Assembly (NCBI GenBank): GCA_030765065.1
Contig: CM060978.1
Span: 220,243,498 to 220,307,497 of the forward strand
DNA: 64,000 nucleotides
Direction: 5' to 3'
From: Deroplatys truncata
Lineage: Eukaryota; Arthropoda; Insecta; Mantodea; Mantidae
This document shows, piece after piece, positions 1 to 11,690 of the stretch (position 1 is its first letter; the number at the start of each line of letters is the position of its first letter). A program made the translations under genes and the position numbers. Under the pieces are notes generated by a model. It worked only from the letters and a program-made list of their open reading frames with translations. It was not told where the DNA came from and did not search any database.

Positions 1-485
1 TCGTTTCGATTGCAAGAGGTGTTGATATTTTGATAAGCAAATGAAATTCAAATACCTGACATAAAAAACTCTTTTAATGTGTAAATCAAAATTTAGTTGC
101 AAAGGCATGTTTTATTTTAAAAATCTGATGCATAACACTCTCATAACTTTCCCTACCATTCTCGTTTGTTTTCTTTCGTAGGCTCTTAAGGAGAAGAAGA
201 TAAGCTTATTTTCCTCCATACTTCCCATTTGTCATAAAGACTCTCCAACGGAACTTTGAGGTTAAATACGTATTTCATAAAAAGAAGTACAATTTATATT
301 TTGCATATGCTCATGAAAAAAGATACTCATATTTAAAATTGTACTGCTTGAAATATTAAAATATGTAAATATGTAGGAAATCCCATTATTTGTGTATTTT
401 AATGATCTTTATATTTTCTCGCATTAATATTTTTCATATCTCTGATTTCCTAGTAGAAAATTCACTAATTTTCTGCATGGGGTAC
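1..485. other. AT-rich DNA, nothing recognised
   Basis: I see no gene, RNA or clear repeat here. The sequence is AT-rich and stop-dense in all frames. Confidence 0.5.
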
Positions 486-1195
486 TTAAATAAAATTAAA
501 AAATATACATTGTCATGATAATTTCTTAAACATATATTATGCCAATAAAGCTGTTAAAACCGCTTCTGATGTAATAAATATGACCAAAGGGATTCTCGTG
601 TAAAAAGTGGTTTACGGTGGAGTGAACTTCTTGAAAATCTTCGCTTTGGATCCTCAAAAATACCAGACTGAAGTATGAATTTTTATACTTATTGGAGATT
701 TCGTTTTGAGTCTCTCTCTATCCAGACCGACAAGGTGGCCGAGGTCGTTAAGGAAAGGATTCGTGATAGGACAGTTGAGAAGGTGTAAAATGAAGATGAA
801 AGTGGAGTCTTTTTAATGTTTTTGCGATAAATGGTTTGAATTATTCTTCGTGAAGTTTATTAATAATTATATTTTCAAATCCCGCCAGAATAGCCCTCTC
901 TGACGGATTTTTCTTCCTGGTTTTCCCTAGTCCTCATAATTGCCAAATACAGGGAAGTTATCAAAAACTGAGACCAGTTATCATTTCATTTCATATATCC
1001 ACGACTTGCGCTGAAGAACAGGGATTAAACACAATTCATAAAAGCGCGCGCACACACGCACACACAAAAATACACAGTCCTTTTCCTAAAGCTACTTTTA
1101 AAATGCCTTGAAATGTGATCCAGTGACATCTAGGTATAGAATTTTTGGGACATGTTTCAGTACTTCCTCTAACTTAAGAGAATGTAAAAAGAAAA
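486..1195 (+). mobile_element. R1 repeat, highly degenerate, interrupted
   Basis: Two blocks match the R1 family described at 54031-54875. The first, about 490-700, has the 'atacat...catgataat..cttaaacatat' core and the 'cttgaaaatcttcg' block. The second, about 1040-1190, has the CA-rich microsatellite, the 'tagaatttttggga' block and a terminal 'agagaatgtaaaaag'. The order fits one forward copy split by about 340 bp, part of which is a SINE fragment at 860-1015. Divergence is high, so this is an old copy. Confidence 0.55.
860..1015 (+). mobile_element. SINE body fragment (shared with 30530-30665)
   Basis: This segment aligns with 30530-30665: gccag..., a ctgac... block, 'cctggttttccct', then 'ttgccaaatacaggga'. 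The 'tcgtggttttcctcag' block of the SINE at 8471-8870 is similar. No tRNA-like head is visible, so it appears 5'-truncated. It lies inside a degenerate R1 copy. Confidence 0.4.
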
Positions 1196-1690
1196 ACAGA
1201 AAGTAATTAGTATAAGTTCATCAAATCACTGAACTGTCTAATGTGAATAATCGTGATCACTTCTTTTCTAGGATTATGTACGAGGCCTGTTCATCTGTCA
1301 CATGATCTTCGAACGTCTCTATAGCCTTGGTGTATAATTTAGTATTTGTTTTGGCAGTCTGATTTTCTTCATGTTTTTCAGATGATATTTCTAGTTATTC
1401 CTAATTCTTTATTTTGTGCTACTGGACTAAAGTTTAAATCTGACCAAAAGTCACGTTGTCTCTGTGAGTTTTCAAAGTGCACCCCTTGACGTATCTTAAT
1501 TATCTCCTTTCGGAGAAGTGAATGTTATTAAAACCTCTGTCTTACAATACACGCGTTTCTGAACCATAAAGCAAAGCTAAAATTGCCGATATTTTATGGA
1601 AGTTTAGTTGCTTTTTTAGTATTTTATGCTGTAAAACCATTTCGATTATATCACATAGGAATTGTATCGTAGGAGTACTAGTCGTACATC
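1196..1690. other. intergenic, nothing recognised
   Basis: I find no repeat family or coding signal here. Confidence 0.4.
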
Positions 1691-2190
1691 TTACCGAGCG
1701 GGATGACTCAGGCGGCAACGCCTGTGGGCCGCATTCCAGAGGTCCTGGGTTCGATTCCGTGGCGGCCCACTCTAGGCGAATGCTGGGATAGTGTATTCTA
1801 CCACGATTTCTCCTTTTTCTCATTTCCTTTAATTTAATCTCTCTCCCTTTCGCCTTTTAGGCAGTGTCTTCGGGTTCCGTAGTTTGGTTAGTATAGTCCT
1901 GACATGGTTGCTGCGCTTTGTAAAGGGTTTCTGGCCGTGAAATAACAGGGTGCGTTGGCCCGCTTGCTAGGGTCACTTCGTCGCCCTCTCGCGGGATTCT
2001 TCGCCTCTGCTGGTGCCGGCTGGTGTTTCAAAGGAAGTATTAGGGACTTCCGTGCGTCTCTGTGGATCTGTCTGCCTGCGGTCCTGCGATCTACTACGGT
2101 TTCCTCACTTCCTCCCTTCTTTCAGAGGGTGTGGCCACAATAGATCTACACTGCATTCACTCTTAGGTTGGTCCGCGCCAAAACAAACGC
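1691..2190 (+). mobile_element. tRNA-derived SINE, family A
   Basis: The head is tRNA-like: ACCGAGCGGGATGACTCAGG (A-box region), then a perfect B-box-like GGTTCGATTCC at 1748-1758 (RNA polymerase III internal promoter type). A ~430-bp body follows. It contains 'tactctaccacgattt'-like and 'ttagggacttccgtgcg' blocks that recur in the family A copies at 14656-15083 and 52220-52725. The body is GC-richer than its surroundings. ORFs on both strands here are by-products of the SINE. Confidence 0.75.
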
Positions 2191-3545
2191 ACATGACCAG
2201 TGCACCATGGTACAACACCGTAGCAATGCGTGCAGGAAGGTAGTTCCATGCTAATAATCTAAATTTTAGAATGAATTTATCCTTAAATGGTATAATATTC
2301 TATACAAATTCTTAAAGTCTAATTAGTGCTAATTTCTACCGTTAAACAAAGGTACAAGCCCCAATATGCAATCCATATAAGTACCTGACATCCGGGTATG
2401 CGCGGAATATTGTTTGTAGCCGGAAACCAGCAGTTTCTGTTTAGTACCATGGCGGACGGTGATTTGCTCTTGCGCTTTCGTCGACTTACGTAAAGCATAA
2501 GCGGGAAAATCATTGACTAGTGGTGAAAAAACAAGTTTATTGTAAGTTATGTGAGAAATATCTAAAACTTCCCGTGAGTTCACCGGTGTTAAGAGTACAA
2601 ATATAAACAGGGCTCGTTAAGAAACATCTGAAACGGGAAAGCGGTTACACGCGGCAAAACCAGAAAGCGTGTGAAATACGTGTGCAAGAATGTAACAAGA
2701 ATGCAATTCGCTTAACAATATACAATTTCTTTTTTTTAAAAATGAGCCGCCAACAGTTGTTAAAGTGTAATATATCGCATGCCTGTTACTTTCATTTTCG
2801 CCTGTTTAGAATTAACTATTATTATATGTGCAAACATTTATATTGTTACAACTATCAATCTTATCACCATTAACCCTAACAGAGTATGCTAGTCAACATT
2901 TAAGTTGTCGGGCCATGTTCTCTTTGCCTGTACTCGTCACATGGTCGTGAAAATATGACAGTATTTCTGGTGCGAATGGCGGAAGGATACATTATGACGG
3001 TGCACTGGTCACCTGGGTCAACCTAAGAGTGAATACAGTTTAGTTGGTCGCAGTGGCGATGTGTTCCCACTGGCTAATACCTCGTTCCTCATACTCCTAC
3101 ATTTTATATACTTGCATTTAATAAGTTGTTCTTTGATATAGCAGCCGTGCTTCTTTAAATGCCACCATATTTGTTTTTCTAACAGAAGTCCTCGCATTAT
3201 ATAGTCTTCCAATTTCTCCCAAATGATGTACTGATTTATGTACATCGCTCTTATTCTTGTGCGTAACTACCTCATCGTCAGCACATAGGGCTGTGTTTAA
3301 TGGCAACCAAATTCCATTGCCTAGGCAAGTCTTCATGTATATATTGAAATTGTGGGCGTTAAGCTCAGTTGGTCTTATTTCTTACACAAGCAGCTATCTT
3401 GTAGGTGTTTGTATTGCTGTTTCTTTGAGCAGGGATGTAACTGTTTTAATAAAACGTTTTAGAAGAAACATATTTTTCGACTGTAGTCCACAGCATATTT
3501 CTCTTTGACTTGTCAAGTGACCTTCCATACTATATAAATGCAATG
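2191..3545. other. intergenic, nothing recognised
   Basis: Several frames of 60-85 codons are open (for example 3257-3508 forward and 3018-3245 reverse). None shows a recognisable domain, and overlapping opposite frames are equally open, so I do not call genes. Confidence 0.4.
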
Positions 3546-3549
3546 CTCA

Positions 3550-4405
3550 TTCACTTTTACTTTATCTACCACGAATATACGAGTAGAGAAGGTATTGCAT
3601 TCCACCAAAAATTTGATACCCAGTTTTCATCGGAAACACACGTTTTGAGGCACCTTGAATAAAAAGAAGGGTTTTTAGAAAAAATGTCTGTGTGTCAGTG
3701 TATGTATTTGTGAACAGCATAACTCAAAAACGAAAAGGTAGATGAATACATAACTTCGTATTTATGTTCATCTTCCGACGATGCGACAGAAAAGATTTAC
3801 AAGAAAGTCCAATCAACCTAAACTACTCTTTACATGGTATATTTTCCGAAATATTTTCTTTTCTAAAAATGACTACAGATTGTGATTGACATACTATATA
3901 TTAAAATATATAGTATATATTAAAGATAAAGACAAATAAAATGTATATGTGGAAGTTCCTGGGAATAGCCTCCCTTTCATTCAGAAGGAAATTTGTATAA
4001 TCTTGTATAACTTGTAAGTGTTAAACGATAGGCGAAACCTACTACACAAAAAATGTACATCTTTTAAAACATACAATTTATTTTGTAACATTAGCCATTC
4101 CCGAGATATCCGTTATTAATGCTTCGATTTCTTCAATAACTTTGTAATTTCTTTAAGTCCCGTCCTCGCGATTGTATGGAAACAGTATGGAATTTTAAGG
4201 CCAGCATATAGCGTTCTGTTTTTAAATATTTGACTACCGCTATTACTTTGCACCCTAATGAAATATGTAGTAGCTATTTCTGTAAACGTTTATCTCGATT
4301 AAAATAAAGTGGATAGAAAAATAAGAATAATTTTTATACTCGCTAATAAACGATAGAGGGTAGAGAAGGTTAGAGAATGTAACGCATGGAAGTTTTTAAG
4401 TAAAT
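3550..4405 (-). mobile_element. R1 repeat, old full-length copy
   Basis: R1 blocks occur in the complete minus-strand order: a terminal 'ctttatctaccacgaatata', 'gcattccaccaaaaatttga', 'tgtctgtgtgtcagtgtatg', 'gtgaacagcataactca', 'ctttacatgg', 'aaatgtatat', the 'cccgagatatc' block, and an end with 'gtagagaaggttagagaatg'. The copy is strongly diverged. It carries an extra inverted repeat near 3892-3915 (TACTATATAT..ATATATAGTA). Confidence 0.75.
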
Positions 4406-6070
4406 TGTTGGCTGAACCGATGTAAAAACGGGTTTAAAAATCGCAAAAAACCTATTTCGCAAACCATTCTAAATGGGTCTTGGAGAAGTGCCACGCTGAC
4501 CACGTCCCTCCATTTAATGCACTCTACTCATTATACCTTTTGAGAAACAGGGATGGGGCGCCAGCAGCTGAATGTTAGGCCTTGGTCTGCACGACCAAGG
4601 TGTGAACCAGGGATTTATACGGTAAAATTTATATGTGATAAACCTAATGAAGATGGAGAGAAATAGAAAATACTGTTACTTAATTACATAAAAAACGTGT
4701 GACTCGTTTCACATAGCACTTGTAAGGACTACTTGCGTACTAATGAGGTTTATGAAAACTCAGTTGAATTTCAAGTGCTCTTTCTTTAGCAGCATTAGTT
4801 CTGAAGCTGCTAAAAACCATGTGCTGCTAGTTTTTACTCAATTTCAAATTGACTTGAGGGTTTTGGAAGTGAGCAATTTAGTTAAACAAGAAAATAAACA
4901 TGTCAAGAATATAATTTTAAAATGATATAGAAAACCATTTTCTATATATTGTTTTTTGTTTTAAGCCAAATACTGTTTTTTCAACACTTATTTTCCACCA
5001 TTAGCTGAGACTTGAAAGCAATTCTTCTGATTTTAACAAGGATAGTTCTTTTTTAATTTTTTACTTTTATAAAAGTTGCAATCATAAAACCATTGAAGAT
5101 CTTCTAAAATTTCCACTCCAGGAAAATTGCTTAATAGAAAATTTAATTAGTAGTTTTAAAACTCCATACACTGAAGTATTCAAAATTATTTTGTAAGTTT
5201 TATTTTATAATCCAAACTGTCTCTGAGAAGAAGAAAGTCATTATAGTCATTTTTGGCATTGTTAGAATACCAGAGAGGACATGGAACGCCGTTTGAATTA
5301 CAAGGTATTAATTTCAAACTTAAACAAGGCTGTAAATCTTGAATTCTAGATCAGTTATTTACAGCACATTAAATATTCAAGACCAACGAAAAGTAAGTTT
5401 CTAATACCAGTTTATAGGTTAAAAATTGTCATGGTAGTGAATGCAAGTTATCGGCATTGTGTTCGGGAAATTTTACGCCGCTCAGTGTCCTAATTTTGAA
5501 TTTGTTAACATGTAAAAACGACTGGACGGATTTATAACCTCGACCTCATTGGTACTTGTTGTTCCGACAAAAATAAATCTTGTGGAAGTGTTTTATTACC
5601 GCAGTCGTGCCTCGTTTCCTATCTCAATTATTATAGTGGTTCTTTTCCGTCACTTTATTGCTTGTTGATCTCCAGTTTAAAACGTCACAGAAGTTTTCTA
5701 ACCGAGTGAATCCACAAGCGTCGTCTTTCTGTATACGAGTGATGAAATTGCAAATAAAACGGAGAAACAATATCACAGTTCTTCATCGCTTATACTTTTT
5801 ATTTTAACGGTTTAAATTCATAATGTTTGCGACTATGGACATTCAAGGACTTGCTTGAAACTTAATGCCATAATAATGAGCTTTTTTATGTATTATGCGA
5901 GTAGGACGCCCGTATCTGAGATAGAGAAATCAGGATTTCCCTTATTGCCGTGAGAACATAATACTTCAGTGATGGATTAAACGTTTAGATGGTGATGATG
6001 ATGATAATTAGCTTTTAGTCTGTCAGCGTGTTTAGCAACGTATTTGGAAAATCGTGACTGATATGCTGCA
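4406..6070. other. AT-rich intergenic, nothing recognised
   Basis: I see no repeat family or coding region. The 60-codon frame at 4743-4925 has no recognisable feature. Confidence 0.4.
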
Positions 6071-6074
6071 TTGG

Positions 6075-7353
6075 GGATAACAGCCGCCGCCACCACCACC
6101 ATCACTATTACCACCCCATTATCAGTACCATCACACTAAAACCACCTCACAAACATCAACATCACCATTATCACCACCTCCATCGCTATTACCACCCCAC
6201 TACCAGCACGTTCACACTACCACCACCGCCACAACTATCACCATCACCATTATCACCACCATTATCACTATTACCACCCCACTACCAGCACGTTCACACT
6301 ACCATCACCGCCACAACTATCACCATCACCATTATCACCACCATAATCACTATTACCACCCGACTACCAGCACGTTCACACTACCACCACCGCCACAACT
6401 ATCACTATCACCATTATCACCACCATTATCACTATTACCACCCCACTACCAGCACGTTCACACTACCACCACCGCCACAACTATTACCATCACCATTATC
6501 ACCACCATTATCACTATTACCACCCGACTACCAGCACGTTCACACTACCACCACCGCCACAACTATCACCTTCACCACTATCACCCCACTACCAGCACCA
6601 TCACACTAAAACCGTCGTCACAACTGTCAGCATCACCATTATCGCCACCACCATCACTAACTATTACCACCCCACTACCAGCACCATTACACTAAAACCG
6701 TCGTCACAACTGTCAGCATCACCATTATCGCCACCACCATCACTAACTATTACCACCTCACTACCAGCACCATCACACTAAAACCGCCGTCACAACTGTC
6801 AGCATCACCATTATCGCCACCACCATCACTAACTATTACCACCTCACTACCAGCACCATCACACTACCACCACCGTCACAACTATCACTACCACCATCGT
6901 TATTACTACCCCACTACCAGCATCATCACACTACCACCACCTCACAAACATCACCATCACTGTTATCACCATCAGCACCAACACACCATTATCACCACCT
7001 CCATGACTATTACCACCCCACTACCAGCACCATCACACTAAAACCACATCACAACTATCACCAACACCATTATCCTTATCAGAACAACCATCACCATTAT
7101 TACGCCACCACCAACGCTACCATTATCACCACCTTCACAACTATCACTACCATCACCATTATTACCACCACCATCACAACTACCACCATCACCAATATGA
7201 TCACTAGCACCACCATCACCATTATCATCATCAGCACCACCAGCACCAGCACAAACATCAACATTACGGGTATCACCACCATTATCTACATCACCACTAT
7301 TACTATCGCCATTACTACTACCACCAACGCCACCACTACCACCATTTACATTA
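6075..7353. repeat. 1.3-kb CAY-type array with 82-bp and 86-bp higher-order periods
   Basis: The array consists of imperfect CAC/CAT/TAC trinucleotides (motif ACCATCACCATTATCACC) and is almost free of G on the plus strand. Two nested periods are exact by position. The phrase 'ccagcacgttcac' recurs at 6203, 6285, 6367, 6449 and 6531, a constant 82 bp. The phrase 'ccagcaccat' or 'ccagcaccatt' recurs at 6592, 6678, 6764 and 6850, a constant 86 bp. Flanks at 6075-6200 and 6900-7353 are less regular. Open frames on both strands (Thr/Ile-rich forward, Val/Met-rich reverse) result from the repeat and are not genes. Confidence 0.92.
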
Positions 7354-8345
7354 TTTTAGTTTATATGCTTCCTATCCCCTTCATTCTGTAGCAACCATTT
7401 CGTTTGGCATTCCTTAACGCTCTGCTTTTCATTTTGTACTTTCGTATAGAAAGTCTGCCTGGTGGCAGCCTTTGTTCACAGTGAAATGTTAGAGAATTTC
7501 TAACTATTTATTACCAATTTTCCTGCCTTTCCTGCTCGTCATCATCAATCCATCCAGTGGCCCCAACAATCATAAAAAACAAAAAGTTGATTAAAATAAT
7601 AAAATAGGCGAGCTTATTATAGCATGGAACAACGGCTTGACGTTACCTTTAAAAAAAAGAGAAAAAATATTGATCTGTATTTGGAAGTGTAATTACAATT
7701 TAGAAACTCCTAGAAAACAAAACTTATGTACGATATCCAATTTTATGTTTATCGCTTTAACATTCCAAATAGATGAAATATTTGCACCTCAAGGTGCGGA
7801 AGAGATATCACGTTTTGCTGAAAATGTATATTTTCGAACTTAAGTGTGCTATCGTATTATGACCCGCAGGTAACCGAAAGCACATTGCCTAATAAGATAA
7901 GTCAAGTCCTAAAATATATGTTTTCACAGGGAAATAGCCCGGATATACTGTTCCTAAAGGCCCTTTCTGTCGTGTCACGTACGATTTTGTAGAATAATAC
8001 AAAGCGATTCTTCCCAAACTCTGCATATAAAAGAATTCTCTTCGGGCAACATAGCCCCACCTCGAACACAAAGATCTGTACAGCTCTAGTTCACTTCTCA
8101 TGTAAGGTTCACTTTTACAATGGTGTTACATTTTAATATAGTCTTGTATACTTAAAAGTCTTACTTGTTACACTCACACTAATTTCTCTCTCCACTATTT
8201 TTACAAAACCTTATTATTTTATTTAATTCTTGTTAATGGGGATAAAAGTTACAGAGTGGTATCATATACCTTGTAGAGGTATTCTTAGAGGAACGCAGGA
8301 GAGTTCAACGATAACGAATGCTTGGAAATGGCAGGCGCTACAAAA
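7354..8345. other. intergenic, nothing recognised
   Basis: There are short open frames at 7637-7843 (forward) and 7889-8101 (reverse) without recognisable motifs, and no clear repeat. Confidence 0.4.
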
Positions 8346-8470
8346 AGATTTTGAAATAAATTGTGTGTTTTAAAGAGTCCCACACTTTTTGTGCAGTACG
8401 GATTTGCCTATCTCTTATGGCTTATGATATACGAAATTATACAAAATTCCTGCCGTATGAAGAATGCTTA

Positions 8471-8870
8471 ACCAAGCGGGATGGCTCAGGCGGTAAAGTC
8501 TGTGGCCCGCATTCGGGAGGTCTCGGGTTCAAATCCCGTGGGTCGACCAATCTGTCTGAAGCTTTTTTCGTGGTTTTCCTCAGTTGCCAAGGTAAATACC
8601 GGACCCAAAGTTCCATCTTAAGCCTAAAACAATAGTAAAATTAAAAAATAAGTAGTAATAGTTAATGCTATGCCATCTATCTACAAACAATGTAAGCAGT
8701 TAGACTGGACGGCACCCTAACGCCATCCGCACAGCATGAAGCAGGGGTTACAGGGATGAGACCTAGAAGGCTAACTGTCCATCACATATCGTTCTAAGAG
8801 ATATCCACCAACAGATCCGTCGCGATATGACCAAGGAGTTAAAGCGACGTAAAATAAAATAGAATAAAAA
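8471..8870 (+). mobile_element. tRNA-derived SINE with target-site duplication
   Basis: The tRNA-like head ACCAAGCGGGATGGCTCAGG (A box) is followed by GGTTCAAATCC at 8526-8536 (B box), a 300-bp body, and an A-rich tail ending 'aaaataaaatagaataaaaa'. It is flanked by near-identical 10-bp repeats, agaatgctta (8461-8470) and agtatgctta (8871-8880). These are the expected target duplication of LINE-mediated retrotransposition. It lies inside an R1 copy. Confidence 0.82.
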
Positions 8871-9120
8871 AGTATGCTTATCCTAGAAAATTAAAGATAT
8901 ACATTTTATCAGTCATAAAAATATTTTAAACATATAGCATTTTAATAAAAATCCTTAGTTTTGAAAAACTAAATACCGAAAATGTTGCATGTAAAAGTTA
9001 GTTTGTGCTGGGGGATTTTCCTGAAAAACTTCTTGGAATCCTCTCGCATTCTTGGAAAATGCAGATCTTAAATGCCAAGTTTGGCATTCATCTATATTTT
9101 CGTTTTTGAGTTCTGCTGTT

Positions 9121-9500
9121 GGTGGCGCCGTGGCCGAGTGGTTAGACCGCTCGCCTTCCACCGAGGCGGCCCGGGTTCAATCCCAGGGACCTGCATGTGG
9201 GATTTGTGGTGGACGAAGCGGCGTCTGGGCGGGGTTTCTCCGGGTTCTCCGGTTTCCCCCGCCATTCATTACACCAACTGCTCCATCATCACCTTTCCTT
9301 TCATCCATTTCACCAACATTTCGTTTCATCTACTTCCTTCATCTCATACCAGGCATCGGGCTGATCACCCATCCTGGATGCTCTGTCTGATCCATGAGTG
9401 TCTGCTCCTCGACGGGCCTCTGACCCCAGGCACCCGCTTGTTAGTCCTGGGGGGTGTAAGTCCTACATAAGAGGAGGGTAAACAGATAATGAATGAATGA
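9121..9500 (+). mobile_element. tRNA-derived SINE, second type, with exact 12-bp target-site duplication
   Basis: The head resembles a Ser/Leu-type tRNA: GCCGTGGCCGAGTGG (A box 9131-9141) and GGTTCAATCC (B box 9174-9183). The body is GC-rich. The 3' end is an (ATGA)n-like tail at 9488-9500. The 12 bp agttctgctgtt occur exactly at 9109-9120 and 9501-9512, so boundaries are firm. The 112- and 132-codon open frames across this segment come from the SINE. It belongs to a different family from 8471-8870. Confidence 0.88.
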
Positions 9501-9656
9501 AGTTCTGCTGTTCACACACACTCTTGGACCATTTCGAAAAACGTTGATTTTTTGGGGCGTCTCAAAATTTGTATTACCGGTGAAATCTCGGTGTGGAATA
9601 TTTGGATAAAATGCAATACTTCGTTGACTTACATAGGTAAGCAGGAAAGAAACTAA

Positions 9657-10236
9657 GTGATTTCTTTTATAGGTGAATGTTTACTGATGGATAATTTTAA
9701 TGTTATCTTTGCCTCGGAGCGGCAATATTACTCGTCACTCTCTCTCTTACACAAACACCCACCTACACACACACCCACACAGAAACTCATAATAGGCGCG
9801 CGCGTGGGAACAAAAAGACTAATCATCGATAGCTTTTCTCTTTTTTCATGGGCTCCACACTGTTCTAAGGATGAAATGAAAAGTTTGTTATTTCCTGTTT
9901 ATTTAATTTCAGTTTCTGAACCCGCCCCGACATTGCTTCGCATTTCTAGAGATTCAATCCAGTGGTCTGTAAAGACTAACAAGTAAACCAGCGGATCGAA
10001 AAAAACATCTATGGCGAACAAAAACTAAATCACATTAAGAAAATAACTATCTTAAACTGTTGTACTGAATTAATAAATTAATCAAATTCAGCTTTAAGAA
10101 TTAAAACGTTTAAGTAAACATGGTTGTCATCAGAGCCGAATTGAGGTACTACAGCACCCCTAGGGCCCGAAACTTAGCGCCCCGCACCGCTACATAAGCC
10201 AATAATGAAACTAGCTTTGTTACATTTTACCTAAAC
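9657..10236 (+). repeat. segment S, first copy of a direct duplication
   Basis: About 580 bp are repeated almost exactly at 11102-11690, shifted by 1445 bp. Shared blocks: 'ataggtgaatgtttactgat', a CAC-rich stretch, 'cataataggcgcgcgcg', 'ttcgcatttctagagatt', 'cccctagggcccgaaact'. Short open frames occur in both copies (109 and 84 codons), but the reading frame is not conserved between them, so this is not a gene. I do not see S elsewhere in the window. Confidence 0.85.
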
Positions 10237-10239
10237 GTT

Positions 10240-11086
10240 TTTTAAAAAAATCTGATGTTACATGACTTTCTCTACTCTTGTACAAACTATTTTTGCAAAC
10301 GCCTATTCTCCATATGCTTCCTGCTAATCGAGATGTTAATCTTATTGCTAATTTTCTTGTAAATGCAAGGGGAATTGGTAGGCTTTAAGCAATAGTCAAA
10401 TATTTTAAGTGCTGGTTGCTATGTGGAGTATTCCATTCTCTTTGCGTTACAAGGACAAAAAAATGAATAACGAATTCTCATTTGAGAAAAAGCATTGGAA
10501 AATTTAAGGGAATAACAAGCAATATCTCGAAAATGGTTCACTCAACAAAAAAAAATGTATGTGACATAAATTGTGTATTTTAACGCAATCTACATTTTTG
10601 TGTAGTAAAATTTTGTCTATCTGTTATGGTTATGCAAAAGTCGTTCACAATGAAGAATACTTTTGGAGACACTCCCAGAAAATTCAAGATATACATTTTG
10701 TCATGAAAGTATCTTAAGCATATCATATTTTAATTAGAATCGTTACAGCCATTTTTGAGAAAATTAAAATTTTACAAAAGTGTTCCATGTAAAGGGTTAT
10801 CTGGGGTGGGGGGATTTTCTTGAAAACCTTCGTGTCGCATCTCTGGAAGATACTGAACCTAAATACCAAGTTTTGTGTTTATCCTACTGTTCGTTTCTGA
10901 GTTATGCTGTTCACAGACACACAGACACACACACACACACACACACACGGACATATTTACAAAAATACTTTTTTTGGATTCAGAAGGCCTCAAAATGTGT
11001 ATTTCTGGTGAAATCTCGGTATCGAATTTTTGAGTGGAATGAAATACTTCCCCTACTTACTATACGTAGTAGAGAAAATAATAAAA
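10240..11086 (+). mobile_element. R1 repeat, well-preserved copy between S duplicates
   Basis: The copy is complete, from 'aaaaaaatctgatgttacat' and 'gactttctctactcttgtac' to 'cccctacttactatacgtag' and 'tagagaaaataa'. It holds a (CA)n tract at 10917-10948. The 113-codon frame starting at 10780 is the R1-derived frame that reappears in most forward copies and carries no protein signature. Segment S lies directly on both sides. Confidence 0.88.
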
Positions 11087-11101
11087 ATACTGCCTCACTA
11101 T

Positions 11102-11690
11102 GTAATTTATTTTATAGGTGATTGTTGACTGATGGATAATTTTAATGTTGTCTTTGCCTCGGAGCGTCAATATTACTCATCTCTCTCTCTCTTACACACA
11201 CACACACCCACACACACCCACACAGAAAGTCATAATAGGCGCGCGCGAGGGAACAAAAACACTAATCATCAATAGCTTTTCTCTTTTTTCATCGGCTCTA
11301 CACAGTTCTAAAGATCACATGAAAAGTTTGTTTATTTTCTGTTTATTTATTCAGTTCCTCAACCCGCCCCGACATTGCTTCGCATTTCTAGAGATTTAAT
11401 CCAGTGGTCTGTACAGACTAACAAGTAAACCAGCGGAACGATAAAAACATCTATGGCCAACAAAAACTAATGACATTAAAAAAAATAATTATCCTAAAGG
11501 TTGTACTAAACTTAATAAATTAATCAAATTAAGCTTTAAGCATTAAAACCTTTAAGTAAACATGATTGTCATCAGAGCCGAATTAAGGTACTACAGCACC
11601 CCTAGGGCCCGAAACTTAGCGCCCCGCACCGTTACATAAGCCAATAATGAAACCAGCTTTGTTACATATTACCTAAAATTTTTTAAAAAT
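11102..11690 (+). repeat. segment S, second copy
   Basis: This is the partner of 9657-10236, with the same block order and only scattered substitutions and small indels. The match starts at 'tttataggtg' and ends at 'cctaaa..tttttt'. The S copies are much more alike than the two neighbouring R1 copies, so the duplication is recent relative to the older R1. Confidence 0.85.

Larger units (their letters stand above)
8350..9645 (+). mobile_element. R1 repeat, old copy carrying two SINE insertions
   Basis: R1 blocks are collinear: 'aaattgtgtgttttaaag', 'gcctatctcttatggct', then the SINE at 8471-8870. They resume with 'agaaaattaaagatatacat', 'gttgcatgtaaaagtta', 'gggggattttcctgaaaaac' and 'tttttgagttctgctgtt'. 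The second SINE occupies 9121-9500. The copy ends with 'cacacacactc', 'ggtgaaatctcggtg' and 'gcaatacttcgttgactta'. Both SINEs are bounded by short direct repeats of R1 sequence, so R1 was there first. Confidence 0.75.

Noticed and set aside
1542..1823. 93-codon reverse frame containing EWAATESNPGPLECG
   Set aside because: The central part is the reverse translation of the tRNA-like SINE head at 1691-1760. Such peptides are common SINE artefacts.
7100..7391. Val/Met-rich and Thr/Ile-rich frames resembling membrane proteins
   Set aside because: They are translations of the CAY array on either strand.
9052..9470. Two overlapping forward frames of 112 and 132 codons
   Set aside because: Both lie over the SINE 9121-9500 and its flanks. 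They share no protein motif, and the tRNA-like head and target duplication explain the sequence.
10780..11121. Recurrent frame beginning MFHVKGYLGWGDFLENLRVA, seen in many R1 copies
   Set aside because: It is the translation of the R1 core. Frame and end vary between copies, it runs into the CA microsatellite, and the complementary strand is open as well.
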